Assembly: GCA_001910725.1 (NCBI GenBank)
Contig: MJGA01000011.1
Span: 1-64,000, forward strand
DNA length: 64,000 nt
Source of the DNA: Phanerodontia chrysosporium
Lineage: Eukaryota > Basidiomycota > Agaricomycetes > Polyporales > Phanerochaetaceae
Direction: 5' to 3'
Part shown: positions 1 to 10,854 of the stretch, one piece after another
Layout: each line of letters opens with the position of its first letter
How positions within the stretch are numbered: position 1 is the stretch's first letter
Made by a program: the position numbers and the translations under genes
Notes under the pieces: generated by a model
Told to the model about the DNA's origin: nothing
The model's input: the letters and a program-made list of their open reading frames with translations, nothing else
The model's database searches: none

Positions 1-182
1 AGCTCGTCGTTGGCGTCGTCGAGCCCGGTAAGCCGCCTCTCATACGCGTCGAGCAACGAGACGCCTTCGATGCCGCCGGAGGAGAACTTCCAAAAGTTCT
101 GCTCGCCCCTTCGCATCACGGCGCACCGCGGATGGTGATAGTCTTGGTTCTGGATGGTCTGGAGGTTCTCCCGGACGCTCAT
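1..182 (-). CDS. partial N-terminus of an unrecognised protein
   Basis: An open frame starts at ATG 182-180 and runs off the left edge, giving 60 complete codons. It begins MSVRENLQTIQNQ, then DYHHPRCAVMRRGEQNFW, and ends in the acidic DDANDEL. Mixed hydrophobic and charged composition, with none of the Arg/Ser/Pro bias of random frames in GC-rich DNA, suggests real coding. No intron is visible. A G-rich minisatellite lies just upstream of the start. I do not recognise the family. Confidence 0.45.
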   Translation of the reverse strand, partial: MSVRENLQTIQNQDYHHPRCAVMRRGEQNFWKFSSGGIEGVSLLDAYERRLTGLDDANDE

Positions 183-242
183 GGCGGTGAAGGGCAGGTC
201 GAAGGGCAAGGGGGCGGTGGAGATATTATCTAGATAGGGTAT

Positions 243-327
243 GGCGGTGAGGGCGGGTTGGCGGTGAGGGCGGGTTGGCGGTGAGGGCGGGTTGGCGGTG
301 AGGGCGGGTTGGTGGTGAGGGCGGGTT
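243..327. repeat. G-rich minisatellite, five 17-bp units
   Basis: Five head-to-tail copies of GGCGGTGAGGGCGGGTT start at 243, 260, 277, 294 and 311. The last differs by one base. The G-runs on the plus strand could form G-quadruplexes. The array sits about 60 bp upstream of the partial gene at 1-182. Confidence 0.9.
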
Positions 328-2740
328 GGTCTGGAGACGGCCGAAGCCGTTGCGCTCTTATATACTACGCATCCTGGAGCCGCCACGCCGAAACGTGCAG
401 GTGTCTAGTCTGACGGTAACCCCGATATACCTTCCGAATGGCCGAGAAGAAATACAACCCGACGGTTATCCAGACCAACGCAGCGACGAGGTCATCGACG
501 AGACACAGGTCCGCCTAGCAGAGAGGTATCTCCATTGTCACGACCGCGCAGGAGTGGGCGGTATCGAAACGCCTCTTCACCAGACAGCTGCTAGACTTGT
601 TCGGGACTTGCACGTCGCTGCAGCTGATGAAATGAAGGATAGAGACGAAGCGAATCTGCTCCGAAGTCGGTCAACGCTGAGTGCGTGCGTTACGAGGCCA
701 CATTTCCTAAATGAGCTACGTAACTGTGAGTAGAACGGCCATAACCAGACATACCGGGAGAATACACGAGGTCAGATACTATCGATGACTTCAGATTGCC
801 TACTGTGGAACCGAGCCAAAGCGTCCGCAGCTAATGAAATCCGGCTCCAACTAACGCGGATGATTATCCATGAAGATGCGTCTCAGGATTGCGGCATCGA
901 CAGGATGAACACGAGGTATTGAAACCTTGGGGAGGGAAGGGAGGTGGTTGAAACTGTCACCCTATGCGGACGAAGTTAAGAGATGACCTCACCTTCATTT
1001 CCGCTCCCCATATCTCTGAATGTTCGGCCCGCTCTAGAGCGTGAGGTACAGCCATAGGCGTCATGTAGTACTAGAACGCTACATCGCGGCGCAAGATGTA
1101 ACTTGAATGGAATGCCGAGCGACGACTCGTGCTTTTTTGAGAGCTGCCTTGCGTGTTCCTAGCGGCGGTGGAAGGGACTACTGGCGTGCCAAAAATGCGA
1201 ACTGCTCTCTGAGGTGTTCCGTTGAAGGGCCAAAGTTGGTGTCAACTTGCTTGTTATCACAGATAGAGTTGTGCGAGTTCAGCGGGAATCTCCGTGCGTA
1301 AAATAAACCATTGTTCTAGGGTCAAACATACTCAAACATCTGATCAAAGCGCACCTGGCGCTCCGAACCTGGTATGGGGTCGGGGCTGTCGACCAGTCTA
1401 CCGTCGAGGGCACGAGAGTCGCAGCCACCGGCGAAGAGGGAGAGTCCAATAGACAGTCCACTGGCAGCTGGTGTGTGTGTATCGTACGACGCGCTGCACA
1501 CCTCTCCCTAGAATGGACCCGCCGACGAGAAGATGGTGGCGCGGACAACGCGTGTATCGCACAAGACGGGGTAGTTTGCACTATAGGATGGACTCGGCGC
1601 TGTGGAGCCGGTCGGTGGCATCGCTAGAACTGTTCCGTCAAGGGCAGCGTGAAGAGTAGTCGAGCATGAAACATGAGTCGTCAATATCGGCTAATACCTC
1701 TGTGGCCTGCGCAGACCGACCTGATACGGAGGGCTGAGACTATCGATAGGCCCCGAGTAGAATGCGTGGCCCTCAATGTAAAATTCGGTGCAGAAGACCA
1801 AGATATGTGCACTTTGAGTCGGAGTCAAGCGGGAGGTTGCGTATAATGATAAGTTAGTCGGGACAAGAGCGGCGCGGGCGGCATTGGGCGAGGAGTCTGA
1901 ACTGGACTCGGACCCCGGATACTCCGAACCGCCTTGCACAGGCTTTACTTCCAGAGAATGCACCGGTGGGGTATAGATCATATGGATCCAGTGACTAGCC
2001 TGTGAGGGTTTCCTAGTAGGATGTGCATTCTTTCTGCTGCAGAGGCAAAGCAGAAGCTGTCCAGCGTTTACACAGCACTCTTCATGAATCACAGCCCCCT
2101 GCCCGATATCCGCCTAAATAATTTCAAAGAGAGAACACGGTCTGTCGATGCTCTGTTGAACGCAGAATTAGATTCTCACGCTGAGACGCATTTATACCGC
2201 GTCGATTTGTCCGTCGCTGTTGCGCTGTCACCCGCAACACTCACTGTCCCAACTCACACCTGCGCCATGATCTGACTAGCTCTGGCCACCACACTCCTCT
2301 CCTTCTCTTCAACAAGATCGCAGTTAACAGCGCCGTTTTTATTTAGTAAGGAACCGAAAGTTGTGAAGCTTGGGTATGGACATCCGATGGTTGAATATCG
2401 ACAAACTGGAAATTCAGGTAGGAGGGACCGTAGGGTCATAGGAACACGTCTGAGAAGGCTACACTACAGGGAGGCGAAACGAAACCGACTATCTAGTGAA
2501 CTTCGGTTTGCGTTTTGTGGTGGTGGTGTTTTCGTATCATGTTGTCATGTAACAGTCGTCTACAGTGGGGAGGAATGGAAGAAGCGAAAAGGAAAGCTGG
2601 CCATGGCGGTCATTATCCTGTGCAAGAGCTAAGAACATGTAACAGCACACCTGTTGAGAGCAGGAATTGGCTTGGAGCCGGCGAAGCCTACGTCAAGAGT
2701 CCCAGAGTGAGCCCATGAGGTCTGTGAGCAAATGGATCTA
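328..2740. other. intergenic, no gene supported
   Basis: All open frames here are short, on both strands, and lack spliceable continuations or recognisable motifs. Nothing further could be assigned. Confidence 0.6.
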
Positions 2741-3470
2741 TTACCAGTTCCATAAGCAGTGAGCGTCGAATCTAGTCCGAGGCAAAGGGGGACGCACCTC
2801 AAACGGAGTTGCAGTCACGTGCGTCGTCGGTATATATCCCAGGACCGGGATTAGAGTGCGACCGTACCGGTACAGTGCAAGCAGGTAGAGGGCGTGTAGG
2901 TCGATGGTGGGCGAGCTGAACGCCGCCGCCGCCGGCTCAGACGCGAGTGTGGGAGCCTGATGGCGGCAGTGAACAACAACAACAACAGCGAGAATCCGGC
3001 CAAGCGTAGGACGAAGTTCCCACCTGAGAGATGTACAGCTTCGCGGCTTCGGCGATACATTGGACTACGCGTTGGCGCAGTGTGGGAAGGCGCGCGCCGC
3101 GGCGCACGCGCTGCATGTTCTTGGTATGGCGGAATGCCTGCTGTCCGGAACACTGCAGACGGTCAGCGGTGCGGAAGCGCGGAGAGCGGGCAGAGGCGGG
3201 GCGTACGTGGATGATGATGGAGGCCTTGAGAAAGTCGTTCGGAAGCAACACGTCCTCGGGATCATCGAGGTCCTGCAGCCGCCCCTCGAATGCGTCGGCG
3301 AGGTTCACACCGGCGACCCCTGCGCATGAGAAGGTCCAGTACCCGGTCTCCCAAGTGCGCAGGACTGCCTGGCGTGGATGCGTATAAGGCACCTGCTCGA
3401 GGGGCAGCAAGCCCGGCCTGGGAAGCAAAGGCATTGGAAAGTGAAGATGCTGAGAAGACATCGTCAGCAC
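2741..3470 (-). CDS. unrecognised family, paralog 1 of a tandem pair
   Basis: Three exons are inferred by alignment with the paralog at 11288-11997: 3207-3470, 3024-3152 and 2741-2956. The introns are 54 and 67 bp, and both splices are phase 0. Conserved blocks are P-Y-x-H-P-R-x-A-V-L-R, FSC...NLADAFEGRL, RHTKNMQRV, VVQCIAEAAKLYISQ and LYLLALYRYGRTLIPV. Shared exon borders and conserved residues show that both copies are real genes. A GTGCGT donor-like site after PFE (2797-2792) occurs at the equivalent place in the paralog, so a fourth exon is possible; unspliced, the frame stops at 2741. No known domain was recognised and no signal peptide is evident. The second donor, GTGGGA, is weak. Confidence 0.6.
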
Positions 3471-4980
3471 TGTAAACGATGTCTTTGCTGGGTGGGAGTA
3501 GTGGGTGACTGTATCTGTGGTAATGCATAAGTTGCAGGGCTTTATATGCGCCCTACTAGTATATCATTCACACAGCCCACTCCGCATGTTTACATTCACA
3601 GGAACATAGCATGATATGACTCGTGGCGGAGACACACGAGGCTTGTGCCGAGAAAGACGGAGCGTGGCGGAAGAAGCGATGTACGCGGTCTAAGGGGCTG
3701 ACATCGCGGTTGAACGTGGTGCGAGAGGCGCTACAGCAAGCCCAGCACGGCGGACACTGCTGTATACTGAACGTCTTGTGAGATTATTGGATGTTTGCCA
3801 TCAGGCACTGTGCGATGGTACAGATAGCTGAGAGTGCTGCTTGCACGTGTATCTGTCAGTGGCCTTGGCTGTGTTTCCTTGATGACGTCTGCAACGGCTA
3901 GAGACTCAACAAACGGAAAGGACGGGCCCATCTCCCTTCTGAAGTCGCGTACTGGAAGGCACTGCCTTCACTGTCATCCGCCGTACGGTCTAGGATCCTC
4001 TGTGGCGGCGAATGTCTGATGATACAGCATTCCAAGGGTCCTCTGCGGCGGCGAATGTCAGAGGGCGGACAGGACTACCAACCGGAACGAGACCTACGAC
4101 GGCCGGATGCATACGCAATCTTCCGCTTCTTCCATCAGGAGAAAGGCTAACGTCCGACTAGTCCCGCCGGAAAGAGTTCGAAGCGAAGTGGTAATCGTAA
4201 GTGCCTCGAGGGTCCCACGATTGGAAGTGGAACAAGCAATTGCTTTCTACCGCCGAGCCTCAGGGTGTCCGCTGTTGGCCCGACGCACGAGCAAACAAGT
4301 CTGCAAGTTAGCGCGAGAGGGCTGAAGTACTTGTGGGCGACCTAGTGAGAGCCTGCGTCAGCTGGTGGACGCGGAGCTGGGAGCAGGGCTGCTTGATCAT
4401 GATGGAAAACGTGTTGTGCAGGGTCCTAAGGGGATGTGCGAGGAGGCTGTCCTTGGGAGGCAGTGCTCCTGTGCTTGACAGGGGCCTGTCCCAGCTCGAA
4501 GATCTGGTTTGGTATCTTACAATGAGAGGTCTCGGGATAGAGCATAGATACTGGGGGGTATTATCGTCCATAGCGGAGAATGGTGTATGTAAAGAAGACT
4601 GTTGGAAGGGTGTGTCGGTCCGACTCTACGCAGGGACTTGACACAGGGGAGCGGTGCCTAATTTTCATGATTACGTAAGGCTATAGCCGCACCCACGGGC
4701 TCCCTGCTTCTAGCTGTTCTGCTATAGACCACTGCAACCAAACTCTATCCATGGACATGCCGAAAATTGACCTTGTTATTTCCTGCGAACACACCAGTTC
4801 TGCGTAGCAAGCTGGCATATCAACATGAAGTTAGTACAGTATATGCGGACTACTACTACACAGTATATAGCTGGACATGTCGCTCATCACAGTTGGTACC
4901 GCCGTTATATTGCGGTGTGCAGCTATGGCATAGCAGTCAGAGGCGCATCGGGGATGAATCGTATAGCATAGAGGAACCTA
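3471..4980. other. intergenic with a short direct repeat
   Basis: No gene is supported. A 24-bp imperfect direct repeat lies at 3993-4016 and 4036-4059, with 22 of 24 bases matching. The right edge is the copia TSD, CTCAT, at 4981-4985. Confidence 0.6.
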
Positions 4981-4985
4981 CTCAT

Positions 4986-5275
4986 TGTGAAGAATGTACT
5001 CTGAACTGATTTATTCTGGTGCTACAGAGCCGGTATATATACATGTCTAGGACTACTGTATGTAAGCGGGTTTACTGGACCAGAATACACAGTCATCGAC
5101 TTTACAAGATGATGAATAATTCTACTGCATATTAGTAAGCATAATGGCCATATATTCGAGGTGCTGACGCATGTACTACAGTGCTACGAGAGAGGTGTCC
5201 ATATGCGGAACGCTGGGGCTTGGTGGCGCTGATGCGCCCTACCATATCAGGACGGTAAACGCCCAAGATCTGACA
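4986..5275 (-). repeat. copia 3' LTR
   Basis: This 290-bp direct repeat matches 10855-11144 with one visible difference. On the plus strand it begins TGTGAAG and ends CTGACA. The coding strand is minus, so this is the downstream LTR. Confidence 0.95.
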
Positions 5276-5284
5276 CTCCCACTC
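5276..5284 (-). promoter_or_regulatory. polypurine tract of the copia element
   Basis: In element orientation the nine bases directly before the 3' LTR read GAGTGGGAG. This is the expected place and composition for the plus-strand primer of reverse transcription. Confidence 0.7.
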
Positions 5285-5286
5285 GT

Positions 5287-5949
5287 TTACAAGTCCTTGG
5301 AGGATACGAGGCCGAGAGCCTTTCGGAACTTCTCGTGCTTCTTCGCACCTAGCGGCTTGGTGAGAATGTCGGCGATCATGTCGTCGGTGGAGATGTACAC
5401 TATTTCGACGCGTTTGTCCTCTACGAACTCGCGGATGAAGTGATATCGAATGTCCACATGCTTGAGGCGACGATCATGCGCAGGATTGATAGCGAGGAAA
5501 ATTCCGCCTTGGTTGTCTGAAACCATAGGCACCGGACCCTTCTGTGGGAATCCGATCTCGCGTTGGAGTGACGTCAGCCAGGCAACCTCCGAACATGCGT
5601 CGGAAAGCGCCATGTATTCGGCTTCAGTCGAAGAGCGTGCTACGGTCCGCTGCATCCGGGAAACCCATGTGACAGCGGCATCAGCCATGAGGAATGTGTA
5701 GCCAGTAGTCGATCGTCGGTTGTCTCGATTCTCACCCCAGTCTGCGTCCGAATAACCAATTAGGCCCGATTGACCGGAACCCTGGAAGCGGATGCGATAG
5801 TCACTTGTCGCACGGAGGTATCGTAAGACATGTTTCGCATGCTCGACGTGCGTGGGTGTGGGATTGGACATGTACTGGGAGAGACGAGTGACGGCGAATG
5901 CTATGTCGGGCCGTGACCCGATCATGCAATAGATCAAGCTACCGATCAT
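5287..5949 (-). CDS. copia RNase H segment of pol
   Basis: This 220-residue frame holds the copia RT tail and RNase H. Landmarks are GSLIYCMIGSRPDIAF, GYSDADWGENRDNRRSTTGY, ARSSTEAEYMALS and ADILTKPLG near the C-terminus. The acidic residues of the SDAD and STEAEY motifs are present. The frame is offset by one from the RT frame upstream, with the change near 5985, so the natural protein is broken here. The stop lies 11 bp from the LTR. Confidence 0.9.
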   Translation of the reverse strand: MIGSLIYCMIGSRPDIAFAVTRLSQYMSNPTPTHVEHAKHVLRYLRATSDYRIRFQGSGQSGLIGYSDADWGENRDNRRSTTGYTFLMADAAVTWVSRMQRTVARSSTEAEYMALSDACSEVAWLTSLQREIGFPQKGPVPMVSDNQGGIFLAINPAHDRRLKHVDIRYHFIREFVEDKRVEIVYISTDDMIADILTKPLGAKKHEKFRKALGLVSSKDL

Positions 5950-6515
5950 GGTCTGATACTGATGTAGTAGCGTCGCATTGGCCCTGTAGCCATCTTCTGC
6001 CTTTCAAGGTGTAACCCTTCAGGCAGTGGGGTTTTCTGCGGCTTTGCATTATGCATCTGGAAGCGTGTGAGAACCTGCTCAATGTAATTCTGCTGATCCA
6101 GTTCCAGTTGCCGCTTCGAGCGATCACGAGTGATGCGCATGCCCAGGAAGGTGTCCGCCGGGCCGAGGTCCCGCATTTGGAATTTGTCTGCAAGAACCTT
6201 CTTGACGCGATCAATCTCAGATTTGCTCGGACCCATTGGGAGCAGATCGTCGACGTAGACGATAAGGATCATGTGGCCCTTCTTCTGCTTGTAGACGTAT
6301 ACCCCGGCATCTGACCGGGTACGTTCGAAACCGATGCTTATCAGAGTCTGATGTAACTTCTGATTCCAGGTGCGAGAGGCTTGCTTCAGGCCGTAGATTG
6401 CCTTCTGCAGCTTGCACACCATGTGCTCCTTTCCCTTCTCCACGAAACCTTCTGGTTGTTCCATGTAGATCTCCTCGTCGAGCTCGCCATACAGGAAGGC
6501 CGTTTTTATATCCAT
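5946..6515 (-). CDS. copia reverse transcriptase segment of pol
   Basis: The frame begins MDIKTAFLYGELDEEIYM, the palm region of copia RT, and has KAIYGLKQASRTWN followed by the catalytic YVDD motif in LIVYVDDLL. It then continues through FLGMRI. It is out of frame with the integrase ORF upstream (change near 6630) and with RNase H downstream (change near 5985). Both changes look like single-base deletions inside conserved sequence. The true RT domain starts upstream of this ORF. Confidence 0.9.
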   Translation of the reverse strand: MDIKTAFLYGELDEEIYMEQPEGFVEKGKEHMVCKLQKAIYGLKQASRTWNQKLHQTLISIGFERTRSDAGVYVYKQKKGHMILIVYVDDLLPMGPSKSEIDRVKKVLADKFQMRDLGPADTFLGMRITRDRSKRQLELDQQNYIEQVLTRFQMHNAKPQKTPLPEGLHLERQKMATGPMRRYYISIRP

Positions 6516-6607
6516 TGCCTCGATTTCCCAATTTTCGAGTGCGGCATGTGCGAGTAAGAAGCGTATAGCTTCATATCGTGCGACGGGAGAGAAGGTTTCC
6601 TGAAAGT

Positions 6608-8959
6608 CTATTCCCTGTACCTGAGTGAATCCTTGGCCACGAGGCGCGCTTTGTAGCGGCCGTCAGCCTTAATGACAAACACCCATTTGCATTTCACGAT
6701 CCGTCGATTACGCGGTTGTGTAACCAGAATCCAAGTCTTATTTTCCTCGTGAGATTTCAATTCCTCGAGCATTGCAATCTCCCACTGCTTCGCATCAGGT
6801 CTAGACATCGCTTCCTTGTAGGTCTGAGGGTCAACTTGCGTGGCATGCATGAGCAGTTCGCGATAAGAACCTGAGAGCGTGCCGCTCATGGGGTGATCGG
6901 GATCTGTCTCTACATCTGCATCCGATCCACCATGCGACGATGAAGAGTCATCGCTGGGGATGGGAATTGATTCACGCCATTGTTGATACTCCTCAGCGCG
7001 CTGTCTAGCTTCGCGTTGATCACGTCTGATGTCACGTTCCTGCTGCCGCCATGCTTCCGTTGGTGGAACATCGCCATATGAATTGTCCGGAACTCTCCGC
7101 TGACCGGCGTTCTGGCGCCGTGGTCTTTGGTATGAATGATCGGGAACGGGTTCCGGAGGCGGTGGAGCGGGCGCTTGCGGCTGGAACGGGCCGTGATCTC
7201 TGAGCCACTCGCGGGCACGTCTGTGCTCTTCGCGGTTCTCTGGAGTATCAGGGCGACGTAACTCGCGACGTGGAGATGAATGTTCGCGACGTTGCTGTAC
7301 TCTCTCTGGTGAAGGAGAAGAGCGCTGTCGTCTGCGTGCCATGCGGGGAGGTGAAGGATATCGAGGATAACGAGGTTGTACGGGCGGCGGCTGTGGCTGT
7401 GCCCGTGGGACTGGTTCTGGTGGGTGCTGTTGAGGTTGTGGCTTAGGTGGTGGATCTTGGTACAGATCTTCGAGGTCACTATCGCTATCACTTGGCGCAT
7501 TGTCAGGGCACGGATGCGGTGCCTCATCGGGTAAGACATCAGGGAGGTCTTGTTCCGGATCAATGTCCGGTTCCGGCGTTGGGTTCCGAAAAGGAGGTGC
7601 GGCATCATCAGGTTCGTCTGCTTGACTAGCCTGTGGTTCCTTATTAGGGAAGGACTTCTCATCGAAGGTCACATCGCGGGACACGACGATGGAACGGCTA
7701 CTTTTATCCCAGAACCTGTAACCCTTTGAACCAGGTTCGTAGCCGACAAACACCATTACTTTAGCCTTAGGCTGCAGCTTATTCTGGCGTGCGTCCTTGT
7801 GTATGTGTACGTAGGCTTTACAGCCAAATACGCGGAAGTATGAAACGTCCGGCACTGTGCCGTCCCATGCGGTGATGGGCGGCTTCCACTTGAGACGTCG
7901 GAGCGGTTGCCGATTGTAGATGTGAACAGCGGCTTCAGAGGCAAGCTTCCAGAACCCTGATGAGAGTCCGGCATGGTGTCGCATAGCCTCAGCCTTATTG
8001 GCAATTGTCTGCTGCCATCGTTCCGCTCGTCCGTTTTGTTGTGGTGATCTGGCGACGCTCTGCTGGCGCTCTATGCCATGCTCTGCAAGGAACTCGTCGA
8101 AGTCGCGGCCGAAGAACTCCCCCCCTCGGTCCGATCGGATGCATTTAAGCCTCCGTTCGGTCTGAGTCTCGGCCCAAGCTTTGTACCGCTTAAGGCACGA
8201 GAGGGCGTCTGATTTCCGTTTAAGGTACCAGGCGACACCGAAAGAGGAATGATCGTCGAGGGTAGTCATCGCGTACTTGTACCCATCAATTGAGAGTGAC
8301 GGATACTCGACAAGGTCCATGTGCACCAAGTCCAGAGGATGCTCGGTGCGCGAGTCAGATGGCGGAAAGGGATCTCGGCGAGATTTGCCGAGTTCACAGC
8401 CCTCGCACGGTGACGAGTCGGCTGGTGCCTTGAGTTGCTTAGGCACACCTTTCACATTGCCGGGCAGGTGCTCAATAGCTTTCTTGCCGGCGTGGCCGAA
8501 GCGTTCATGCCAGAGATCGAAAGGCTCGATAGCTGCCACAACAAACGGAGTGTCTTTCCGTGGTAGTGGTGGAGAGTGCAAGATATTCGCGCGTATGAAA
8601 TAGAGACCCTCAAGCTCGCGCAGATGCGCAGAAGCGAGGACTGTCTCTTTTCCACCGTTGTCTCCCATCAATGTCATTCGTGATCCTTTGATCACCCAAT
8701 GATGGCCCCTCAGAACGGGAATGCGTGGAGCAAAGAAGCGCATATTTGCGTCAGGAACGTACAGAACTTCTGTGAGAAGAAGATACCGCTTATGACCGTC
8801 ATCGGTCCGGTGGTGAAGTATGACCGTGCCTGCACCAAGAATCGGAATCGTTTGGCGTTTGCCGGCAGTGTGTGCCGCGCCAGGAGTACGGAACTCCGTG
8901 TACGATATGAAATCCGATTTCTGGTTGGTGACATGTGCAGTACAGCCTGAATCAACCAT
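6608..8959 (-). CDS. copia protease and integrase segment of pol
   Basis: This 783-residue frame starts at the protease motif WMVDSGCTAHVTN, where DSGC replaces the commoner DSGA. The integrase zinc motif follows (WHERFGHAGKKAIEHL...CEGCELGKS), then the DDE core with HMDLVE, DDHSSF and RSPQQNGRAER. A Pro/Asp/Arg-rich linker of over 200 residues leads to the start of RT (WVFVIKADGRYKARLVAKD). The frame then leaves RT through a one-base deletion near 6630. Upstream, the protease frame closes within about 60 codons, so the join to gag also needs a frame change near 8990. Confidence 0.92.
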   Translation of the reverse strand: MVDSGCTAHVTNQKSDFISYTEFRTPGAAHTAGKRQTIPILGAGTVILHHRTDDGHKRYLLLTEVLYVPDANMRFFAPRIPVLRGHHWVIKGSRMTLMGDNGGKETVLASAHLRELEGLYFIRANILHSPPLPRKDTPFVVAAIEPFDLWHERFGHAGKKAIEHLPGNVKGVPKQLKAPADSSPCEGCELGKSRRDPFPPSDSRTEHPLDLVHMDLVEYPSLSIDGYKYAMTTLDDHSSFGVAWYLKRKSDALSCLKRYKAWAETQTERRLKCIRSDRGGEFFGRDFDEFLAEHGIERQQSVARSPQQNGRAERWQQTIANKAEAMRHHAGLSSGFWKLASEAAVHIYNRQPLRRLKWKPPITAWDGTVPDVSYFRVFGCKAYVHIHKDARQNKLQPKAKVMVFVGYEPGSKGYRFWDKSSRSIVVSRDVTFDEKSFPNKEPQASQADEPDDAAPPFRNPTPEPDIDPEQDLPDVLPDEAPHPCPDNAPSDSDSDLEDLYQDPPPKPQPQQHPPEPVPRAQPQPPPVQPRYPRYPSPPRMARRRQRSSPSPERVQQRREHSSPRRELRRPDTPENREEHRRAREWLRDHGPFQPQAPAPPPPEPVPDHSYQRPRRQNAGQRRVPDNSYGDVPPTEAWRQQERDIRRDQREARQRAEEYQQWRESIPIPSDDSSSSHGGSDADVETDPDHPMSGTLSGSYRELLMHATQVDPQTYKEAMSRPDAKQWEIAMLEELKSHEENKTWILVTQPRNRRIVKCKWVFVIKADGRYKARLVAKDSLRYRE

Positions 8960-9044
8960 CCAGTCAGTCGACGCGCGATCACACCGTTGGCATAAAGAGA
9001 AACAGAGATGGATTCCTCGGAACTCTTAGCCATATCCGGTACAT

Positions 9045-10370
9045 TTACAATTTCAAGTGGTGCGACTGTAATCTGAGCGGTATTCTGTCCGTTGTTATTC
9101 CTTTGCCTTTCCCACGTCTTTTCCCCCCTTGACCCTGCTGCTGCCCCTGCTGATTGTTGCCGTTGCCGTTGCCGGAATTGCCGGTGCCCGTAGAAGGCTT
9201 CTTGTCCCAGTGCTGCTCGGTCGTGTGATTGTTCCGACCGCACTTCTCACACGGCTTGGTTTGCTTCTTTGGAGCCGATGAGACGCGTGAGATCTGGGTA
9301 CGATTGGCAATTCGGCGAGACTCTTCCTCGACGATCTTGGGCTTGACGTCGCTAGGCTTGAGATCCTTGACGTCCTTGTGTACCGCAAGAATGGTAGAGG
9401 CGAGCGTCTGATAAGACTTTGGCAGGCAATTGACCATGAGGAGAGCGAGGAGCTGGTCCTTGATCTCGATACCAGCGAGGGTAACCTGACTAGCGGCCTC
9501 GTGAAGAGCGTCAAGCTGCGGCCCGAGTGGAGACGTATCGACAAGCTGAGCGTTAAACAGGGCCTGGAAGGCAACGAATGCGCCGACGGCACCTGGTTTC
9601 TCATACTCAGACTTGAGCGTGTTCCACATGTCGAGGGCAGTGCGCTTGTCTTCGATGAGGTGCTTTAGGTTCTCTTTGGTATACATCTCGATTACACCCA
9701 TCGCTTTCTGGTTCTTTTCGTCCCAGGCTGCCTGACCGGTGGCATCCGAGTCAGCGGGACGGCTTACACCCGGTGCGGGCGTGTCAGCCGTGGGAGCCGT
9801 GTAACCCTCAATGAGGGCCCAGCAGCCGGAGTACCGAAGGAAAGCGCGGATCGCCGCGGCCCACTTTTTATAGTTGGTGCCGTCGAGCATGGGAATCGAG
9901 GAGGCCGAGGCTTGAAGGGGTCTGAGGATGATGATGACATGACTAGAAGAAGTATGGAAGCTCGTGGTGATAAATGAGGCGAAGGTAAACGTAGAGCTCG
10001 TTGTACTCGTAGGAATCTGCTGCACCGAAAAGGAGATAGAAGGATTTGGAGAAGTCCTCGAAGAAGTCGTATTTGCCCGGTTTCTCGTGATCACCGATGG
10101 AATATGTTGGGTCGAAGGTGACGAATTCGTTGAGTTCGGATAGGTCGTAGTAATAGACGTATGGGTGATCGTCAAGTTTGGACGAGAGTGGATAAACGGG
10201 AACGACTCGGGGTTTGGTTCGGAATTGGAGGACTGATGAAGGAGGTGCGGGTGCAGAATTTCTATAGCGTGTGATCGCTGTACGAGCACGAGGTGATTCG
10301 CCTGCGAGCTGATCGGTGGGAGTCCAGAGGTGTGGTGCGATGATTCGATCCAGTCTGCACGGGTGTACAC
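9045..10370 (-). CDS. copia Gag
   Basis: The frame contains a UBN2/retrotrans_gag-like region starting at IPMLDGTNYKKWAAAIRAFL, then LLALLMVNCLPKSYQ, and a zinc knuckle CEKCGRNNHTTEQH in which the usual last Cys is His (CCHH). A Gly/Asn/Gln/Lys-rich tail follows. The first 150 or so residues are Ser/Thr/His-rich and may be leader rather than Gag. The frame ends at 9045. A neighbouring frame carries the natural-looking continuation towards protease, implying an indel around 9085-9115 close to runs of six G and four A. Confidence 0.85.
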   Translation of the reverse strand: MYTRADWIESSHHTSGLPPISSQANHLVLVQRSHAIEILHPHLLHQSSNSEPNPESFPFIHSRPNLTITHTSITTTYPNSTNSSPSTQHIPSVITRNRANTTSSRTSPNPSISFSVQQIPTSTTSSTFTFASFITTSFHTSSSHVIIILRPLQASASSIPMLDGTNYKKWAAAIRAFLRYSGCWALIEGYTAPTADTPAPGVSRPADSDATGQAAWDEKNQKAMGVIEMYTKENLKHLIEDKRTALDMWNTLKSEYEKPGAVGAFVAFQALFNAQLVDTSPLGPQLDALHEAASQVTLAGIEIKDQLLALLMVNCLPKSYQTLASTILAVHKDVKDLKPSDVKPKIVEEESRRIANRTQISRVSSAPKKQTKPCEKCGRNNHTTEQHWDKKPSTGTGNSGNGNGNNQQGQQQGQGGKRRGKGKGITTDRIPLRLQSHHLKL

Positions 10371-10842
10371 TGTTCAGTGCGCCGCTGATCCCAGCTAGCC
10401 GAAATAGCCGAGAGGCGGATAGAGTTGGGTGGGATGTGACAAGCCTGTACTAGGTACACGCTACAATCTACAGCTAGATATACGGGGGCCAAGAAACACC
10501 ACTATTGCGCAAGTTTGGTAGGACGTCTAGATCGAGTTTAAGAGCTCGACGACTATCTTCTGCTACCAAGGGGAGTAGGCCCCTACGACGCGCCCACTGA
10601 AGTGCAGCGTCGAACCAGATCGTAATGTGATGTGCCCGTGTACTACCGCGCCTGTCCTTACAGGGACTGTCTGACGCGTTTGCCCTATGTTGGGGCTGCT
10701 GTAAACGACGTGTGTTAGTGCTGATCGCTGTGTTGGGCAGCTACACTAATACAGGGGATAACCTCGAGAAATTACGCTAGAGGTTGGGTGTGCAGATGGA
10801 AAGGAGTTGGAGTCGAGTGAGGTAGAGTGCCCTTTAGAGGGC

Positions 10843-10854
10843 GGGCTCATAACC
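10843..10854 (-). promoter_or_regulatory. copia primer-binding site, initiator tRNA-Met anticodon arm
   Basis: The 12 bases adjoining the 5' LTR read GGGCTCATAACC on the plus strand. This equals the anticodon-arm sequence of eukaryotic initiator tRNA-Met, with anticodon CAU. It is the internal-tRNA priming known for Drosophila copia, where a 5' half of tRNA-iMet is used, rather than a match to the tRNA 3' end. Confidence 0.75.

Noticed and set aside
6910..7662. A 250-codon minus-strand frame inside copia pol
   Set aside because: It is a shadow of the proline-rich linker of the integrase frame.
9040..9110. Programmed ribosomal frameshifting between copia gag and pol
   Set aside because: At least three further frame changes occur within conserved pol domains, and no slippery site with a pause structure was evident. 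Decay or sequence error is simpler.
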